Origin: JAVBMO01 sp031552355
GTDB taxonomy: Bacteria; Bacteroidota; Bacteroidia; Bacteroidales; P3
Direction of reading: 5' to 3'
NCBI GenBank assembly: GCA_031552355.1
Contig: JAVBMO010000151.1
Coordinates: 1 to 9,178, forward strand
Length of the DNA: 9,178 nucleotides
The translations under genes and the position numbers were made by a program. Every line of letters starts with the position of its first letter. Position 1 is the first letter of the stretch. Positions 5,707-9,178 of this stretch are shown in pieces. Below the pieces are notes generated by a model. The model made no database searches and was not told the DNA's origin. It saw nothing but the letters and a program-made list of their open reading frames with translations.

Positions 5707-8595
5707 ATGAAAAAAATCTTTCTTTATTGCATTTCCCTTGCTCTGTCTTTCGGCTCTTTTGCACAAGGAAATCCGGCTATTCCGGTAAAAAAAATTGTAT
5801 TGGACAACGGTTTGACCGTTCTTTTGAGCGAAGACCATTCGGAACCCAAGGTTTTTGGGGCAGTGGTGGTAAAAGCAGGTTCCAAAAACGACCCGCAGGG
5901 CGCCACAGGAACAGCTCATTACTTTGAACATATTATGTTTAAAGGAACCGACAGCATTGGTACCTTGGATTATGCTTCGGAAAAAGTGTATTTGGACAGC
6001 ATTGCCATGCTTTACGACATACTGAACGCCACTACCGACAAAGAGCAGCGGAAATCCATCGGAATGCATATCAACAATTTGTCTATTAAGGCTTCAGAAT
6101 ATGCCATCCCCAACGAGGTGGATATATTGATAAAGAAATACGGAGGCACACAACTGAATGCCTATACATCGTTCGACCAAACGGTGTATCACAATGTTTT
6201 TCCGCCCAATCAAATAGAGCGTTGGTTGAAAATCTATGCAGAACGTTTCCGCAATCCGGTTTTCCGTTTATTCCAAAGCGAACTGGAAACGGTTTACGAA
6301 GAACGCAATATGTATGCCGACCAAATGGGCAGCAAAATGATGGAAGATATGATGAAGGTGGTCTTCAAAAAACATCCCTACCGCAATCCGTTGATTGGCA
6401 CTGTGGAAGATTTGAAAAACCCTTCGCTGACCAAAATGAGGCAGTTTTACCTGAAATATTATGTGCCGGGGAATATGGCTTTGGTCATTTCCGGAGATTT
6501 TGATGCAGAAAAGATTGAACCTTTGATAAAGCAATATTTCGGTGAATGGGAAAAGGGCGAAACCCCTGTTTTTCATTCGGAAAATTTCAAAGAAGCCCCA
6601 TTTGAAGTAGGTGAAAATTTCAGTGGACGCTATGTCCCCATGAATATGGGAATGCTATGTTTTCGCGGCGTACCTGCAAAACACAAAGACGAAGTGGCTT
6701 TGGATGTTTGTTGCGACATTTTGTCAAACGGCGCAGCCACCGGATTGCTCGACAGTTTGAGGGTGGCCAACAAGGTAATGGGCGCTTATGCATCCAATAT
6801 GCAACTGAACGACGAAGGCCTTTTGATGGTTACCTATATGCCGAAAATGGTTGGTGGCTCATTGTCCAAAACCAAAGAAGAAATGTTGCAAATGCTTGCC
6901 CGCTTAAAAGCCGGCGATTTCAGTGAAGAATTATTGAATTCCGTGAAATTGAATTACCGGAAAAACGAAGCACAAATGTTGGAAAACTTTATGCGGAGGG
7001 GCAATTTGTTGGTCGATGCTTTTGCGTCTAATTATTCATGGGAAGAGTATCAGGAAAAGGCCGGCAACTATCAAAAAATTACGAAAGAAGACATTGTAAA
7101 CATTGCCAAGCTATATTTTACCGAAAACTATTTGACGTTTACCAATAAACGAGGGCTTTCTTCGAAAGCAGAAAAAATAGAAAAACCCGGATACGCACCC
7201 GTTATTCCCGAAAACGCTGAAAAAGAATCGGTATTTGTCCTGCATTTGGATTCTTTGAAAGCCATTGAATCCGAACCCGTTTTTGTGGATTTTGCCAAAG
7301 ATTTCAAAAAAGAAGAATTGCAAAAAAACTTGCAACTGATTACGTCGAAAAATCCTGTAAACGACATTTTCTCTTTGGGCATTACCTTTGGCTCAGGGAC
7401 CAAAAGAGACAGTGTTTTGGATTTGTTGCGAGAACATTTGGACGACTTGGGAACCCAAGCCAAAACCATTACGGAATTCCGCAAAGCCATGCAAAAAATC
7501 GGAAGTTCCTATTCTGTCTATGCATCCAGCAATTCCGTATCCATTTCCGTCAGTGGGTTTGATGAATATCTGCTACAAACTTTAAGCCTTCTCAACGAAC
7601 TGCTAACACAATTGAAACCAGACGATTCGCAAATGGCCAAATTGGTTGAGTCGATAAAACTTCGCGACAAAATGGAACTGAAAGACCAAAATTCTATTTC
7701 CGATGCCTTGTATTATTATGCGGTTTACGGCAAGGAATCGCCCTATATCAAACGATTTACTGCTGCAGAAGTTGAGAAAATGAAATCGGAAACCATTGTC
7801 AATTCCTTCAAAAAGGTTTTGAATTACGAAACCCTGATAAGCTATGTGGGTACTCTTTCACATGAAGAAGTAAAGAATCAACTTTTGAAAGCAATTTCAT
7901 TCCCAAAAGATCTGAGGACCAAAGACACACTTTATGAAAAACCTCTACAGTACAACAATCCCACTGTATTTATTTGCAATAACAAACGGGCCAATCAATC
8001 GAACCTCTGCTTTTATTGGGCTGAATATGGGCAGGTAAGCGAAAATGAACGCTTGCAATCGGGTCTTTTCAACCAGTATTTCGGATCGGGCATGAGCTCC
8101 TTATTGTTTCAGGAAATACGCGAATTCCGGTCGTTGGCTTATCGGGTTTACGGAGGTTATTCGTTCCCATCAAGGCAATTTCCCTCAAGGGCAAGCAGCT
8201 TTTATGGCGACTTGTCCACCCAATCGGACAAAACCAATGAAGCCATCGGTATTTATATGGATTTGTTGAAAAAGATGCCGCAAAAGCCCGAAAAATTAGA
8301 GGTGATTAAGGAATCCGTCAAAGAATCCATCAACAGTTCTCGCCCGAATTTCCGTTCTGTGCCCGGCTATGTTTATTCCTTGATGGAAGAAGGTTTTACA
8401 GAAGACTATCGCAAAATCCGTTATGAATACACCCAAATAGCAAACTTCGGCGACATTGTTTCTTTCTACGAAAAATTCATTCAAAGCAAGCCTACCGTGA
8501 TTACCATTACTGGAAACGAGAAGAAATTTGACCTGAAAGATTTAGAGAAACACGGGAAAGTGGTTGAAGTGAAAACAAAAGAGATTTTTAGGTAG
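5707..8595 (+). CDS. Exported M16 family zinc metallopeptidase (two-repeat, pitrilysin-like)
   Basis: The 962-residue product has a signal peptide (MKKIFLYCISLALSFGSFA, cleavage near residue 19-20), so it probably acts in the periplasm. The first M16 domain has the inverted zinc motif HxxEH as His71, Glu74 and His75. Downstream, Glu192 and Glu199 keep the seven-residue spacing of the conserved pair in M16 enzymes, making Glu199 the likely third ligand. The gap from His75 to Glu199 is about 47 residues longer than in pitrilysin, owing to a helical insert near 88-135 that I recall from Bacteroidetes homologues. A first M16 C-domain follows. In the second half, the equivalent motif reads LLREH (573-577), so the first His is lost and only Glu576 and His577 remain. 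This fits the usual one active, one inactive repeat pattern. A frame extension to 5680 overlaps the ATPase gene; ATG 5707 is preferred because it gives a clean signal peptide. Confidence 0.93.
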   Translation: MKKIFLYCISLALSFGSFAQGNPAIPVKKIVLDNGLTVLLSEDHSEPKVFGAVVVKAGSKNDPQGATGTAHYFEHIMFKGTDSIGTLDYASEKVYLDSIAMLYDILNATTDKEQRKSIGMHINNLSIKASEYAIPNEVDILIKKYGGTQLNAYTSFDQTVYHNVFPPNQIERWLKIYAERFRNPVFRLFQSELETVYEERNMYADQMGSKMMEDMMKVVFKKHPYRNPLIGTVEDLKNPSLTKMRQFYLKYYVPGNMALVISGDFDAEKIEPLIKQYFGEWEKGETPVFHSENFKEAPFEVGENFSGRYVPMNMGMLCFRGVPAKHKDEVALDVCCDILSNGAATGLLDSLRVANKVMGAYASNMQLNDEGLLMVTYMPKMVGGSLSKTKEEMLQMLARLKAGDFSEELLNSVKLNYRKNEAQMLENFMRRGNLLVDAFASNYSWEEYQEKAGNYQKITKEDIVNIAKLYFTENYLTFTNKRGLSSKAEKIEKPGYAPVIPENAEKESVFVLHLDSLKAIESEPVFVDFAKDFKKEELQKNLQLITSKNPVNDIFSLGITFGSGTKRDSVLDLLREHLDDLGTQAKTITEFRKAMQKIGSSYSVYASSNSVSISVSGFDEYLLQTLSLLNELLTQLKPDDSQMAKLVESIKLRDKMELKDQNSISDALYYYAVYGKESPYIKRFTAAEVEKMKSETIVNSFKKVLNYETLISYVGTLSHEEVKNQLLKAISFPKDLRTKDTLYEKPLQYNNPTVFICNNKRANQSNLCFYWAEYGQVSENERLQSGLFNQYFGSGMSSLLFQEIREFRSLAYRVYGGYSFPSRQFPSRASSFYGDLSTQSDKTNEAIGIYMDLLKKMPQKPEKLEVIKESVKESINSSRPNFRSVPGYVYSLMEEGFTEDYRKIRYEYTQIANFGDIVSFYEKFIQSKPTVITITGNEKKFDLKDLEKHGKVVEVKTKEIFR

Positions 8596-8625
8596 TGAAA
8601 GGCAAAAGGGACAAGGCAAACAGCC

Positions 8626-8653
8626 TGCCATTGCTAACGAAGTGAAGCAATCT
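8626..8653 (+). repeat. REP-like repeat (cattgc...gaagcaatc type)
   Basis: The segment reads as a variant of the widespread intergenic repeat TGTCATTGCGAACGAAGTGAAGCAATC. ATTGCT (8630-8635) and AGCAAT (8646-8651) form a 6-bp stem around 10 bases. A truncated second copy, sharing only TGTCATTGCG, lies at 8687-8696. The resemblance to the known repeat is from recall. Confidence 0.6.
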
Positions 8654-8680
8654 TTTCTCAATTGAAAATTGAAAAAAGAA
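8653..8680 (+). terminator. Possible weak terminator after the M16 gene
   Basis: TTTTCTCAATT (8653-8663) can pair with AATTGAAAAAA (8668-8678) with one mismatch. The stem is almost all A-T and no good T-run follows, so this is only a weak candidate. No stronger hairpin is visible after the stop at 8595. Confidence 0.25.
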
Positions 8681-8746
8681 AATAACTGTCATTGCGCGAC
8701 ATTCTTTCATAGACAAGCTCACAAGATTTTCAGGATTTCTTTTAAA

Positions 8747-8945
8747 TAACTGATGTTACGCATCAAAATCAGTAGTTGAAGAGAAAGGCTTGAAAAACCA
8801 AATATTCTTAACTGTAAGGTAAGCCTAGCGCAGCCTGCAGGAAATAGATACAACAGAATGCAGCCTGAAATGCAGTACTGAATTGGGGAATCAAGTCCTG
8901 TCAGACTAAATTCACAACAACAAGGCAAGTGTGTAACATCAGTTA
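8747..8945. mobile_element. MITE-like segment bounded by perfect 13-bp inverted repeats
   Basis: TAACTGATGTTAC at 8747-8759 is matched by its exact reverse complement at 8933-8945, giving a 199-bp unit. The outer bases could be read as an 11-bp repeat flanked by TA on both sides, as in IS630/mariner-type elements, although the palindrome forces that pattern. The interior has no transposase. It carries GCAGCCTG twice (8830-8837 and 8860-8867) and is more GC-rich than its flanks. It could be a MITE, an IS remnant, or a structured non-coding element. Confidence 0.4.
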
Positions 8946-9010
8946 CTAAGAGGTTGTCTAAATTTAAATCAAGAATTTGATTATCAATATATTTTATTTT
9001 TAATCTATTC

Positions 9011-9028
9011 ACCTGAGTTCGATATAAG
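9011..9028 (+). repeat. IS terminal inverted repeat, right copy
   Basis: ACCTGAGTTCGATATAAG matches the reverse complement of 118-135 at 17 of 18 positions. It marks the outer edge of the right IS copy. The adjoining chromosomal flank ends TAATCTATTC at 9010, which does not resemble the flank that begins at 136, so the two junctions are not the two sides of one insertion. Confidence 0.78.
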
Positions 9029-9035
9029 CATTTTC

Positions 9036-9178
9036 TTAAAAGAGAGCTAATTGAGTTGTTTTCGGTTCAAATTCCACTTTGATGGACGGCTTCTTTGGAA
9101 AGAAGCTGTAAGCGGCTAATCCCGCCAATAGATTAGTCAAAAAATTGGCGAAAGACCGATGGCGAGTATGTTCTATTT
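9036..9178 (-). CDS. IS982-like transposase, C-terminal fragment (runs off the right edge)
   Basis: The minus-strand frame gives 46 residues and a TAA stop (9038-9036). It contains IEHTRHRSFANFLTNLLAG and then AAYSFFPKKPSIKVEF. The EHTRHRS..NF..N..AGL.AY....KKPSI pattern is what I know from the C-termini of IS982-family DDE transposases, where the conserved Glu of the catalytic triad lies near this region. The fragment shows no stop or frameshift. It ends 25 bp from the IS terminus, so the 3' end of the gene is intact. There is no start codon within the window because the gene continues to the right. Confidence 0.8.
   Translation of the reverse strand, partial: IEHTRHRSFANFLTNLLAGLAAYSFFPKKPSIKVEFEPKTTQLALF

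Larger units (their letters stand above)
9011..9178 (-). mobile_element. Downstream end of an IS982-like insertion sequence (continues right of the window)
   Basis: The element begins at 9011 with ACCTGAGTTCGATATAAG, the terminal repeat shared with the left copy. Then come 7 bp, the transposase stop codon at 9038-9036, and coding sequence running off the window edge. The orientation is the same as the left copy: both transposases are on the minus strand, and this copy shows its 3' end while the left shows its 5' end. Confidence 0.8.

Noticed and set aside
5623..6069. Minus-strand frame of 148 codons opposite the ATPase end and M16 start
   Set aside because: It is antisense to two well-supported genes, lacks any recognisable motif, and is a codon-bias shadow.
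136..9010. The block as a functional composite transposon or a new defence or secretion system
   Set aside because: Most of the cargo is ordinary chromosomal genes (htpG, tpr-secG, M16). Target duplications outside the IS copies cannot be seen, and no multi-gene system signature is present.
8719..9012. A 97-codon minus-strand frame through the MITE-like segment
   Set aside because: Its start is a GTG formed across the junction of the right IS end and its flank, the product is an atypical Leu/Ser/Cys-rich mix, and it spans repeat boundaries. It looks like a chance open frame.
1..9178. CRISPR arrays, tRNA, rRNA or riboswitches
   Set aside because: No regularly spaced direct repeats, cloverleaf-like segments or known leader motifs were seen on either strand by eye.

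Overview
The window looks like a chromosomal segment of a member of the Bacteroidetes, probably Bacteroidales or a close relative. The signs are moderately AT-rich DNA, start codons without Shine-Dalgarno sequences, several promoters of the Bacteroidetes primary-sigma type (-7 box TAnnTTTG), a Bacteroidetes-type HtpG, a small TPR gene joined to secG, and a two-repeat M16 peptidase with an inserted segment typical of this phylum. These taxonomic statements rest on recall of families, not on a search.

Both ends of the window lie inside IS982-like insertion sequences. At the left (1-135) is the upstream end of one copy: a terminal repeat ending at 135, a promoter and the first ten codons of a transposase, all on the minus strand. 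At the right (9011-9178) is the downstream end of another copy in the same orientation, with the last 46 transposase residues and a matching terminal repeat starting at 9011. The two 18-bp termini agree at 17 positions. The 8875 bp between them hold ordinary chromosomal genes, so this need not be a composite transposon, although the geometry resembles one.

From left to right between the IS ends: a short lipoprotein-like gene (minus) cut by the left IS, whose terminal repeat supplies its stop codon; a very strong hairpin terminator; htpG (minus), the Hsp90 chaperone; a divergent intergenic region; a membrane-anchored TPR protein (plus) with its own promoter and terminator; a two-gene unit of a cytoplasmic TPR protein and secG, with promoter and terminator; and a tandem promoter leading into an archaeal-type AAA/STAND ATPase, followed 13 bp later by an exported M16 zinc metallopeptidase. 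From 8596 to 9010 there is no convincing gene. That stretch holds a REP-like repeat, a partial second copy of it, and a 199-bp segment bounded by perfect 13-bp inverted repeats that resembles a MITE or an IS remnant.

The genes share a broad theme of protein homeostasis and envelope work (chaperone, Sec translocon subunit, exported peptidase, TPR scaffolds), but only tpr-secG and ATPase-M16 look co-transcribed. I found no defence island, CRISPR array, RNA gene or clearly new system. The points most worth following are the IS arrangement, the IS-truncated gene, the MITE-like segment, and the ATPase with its nested promoters.
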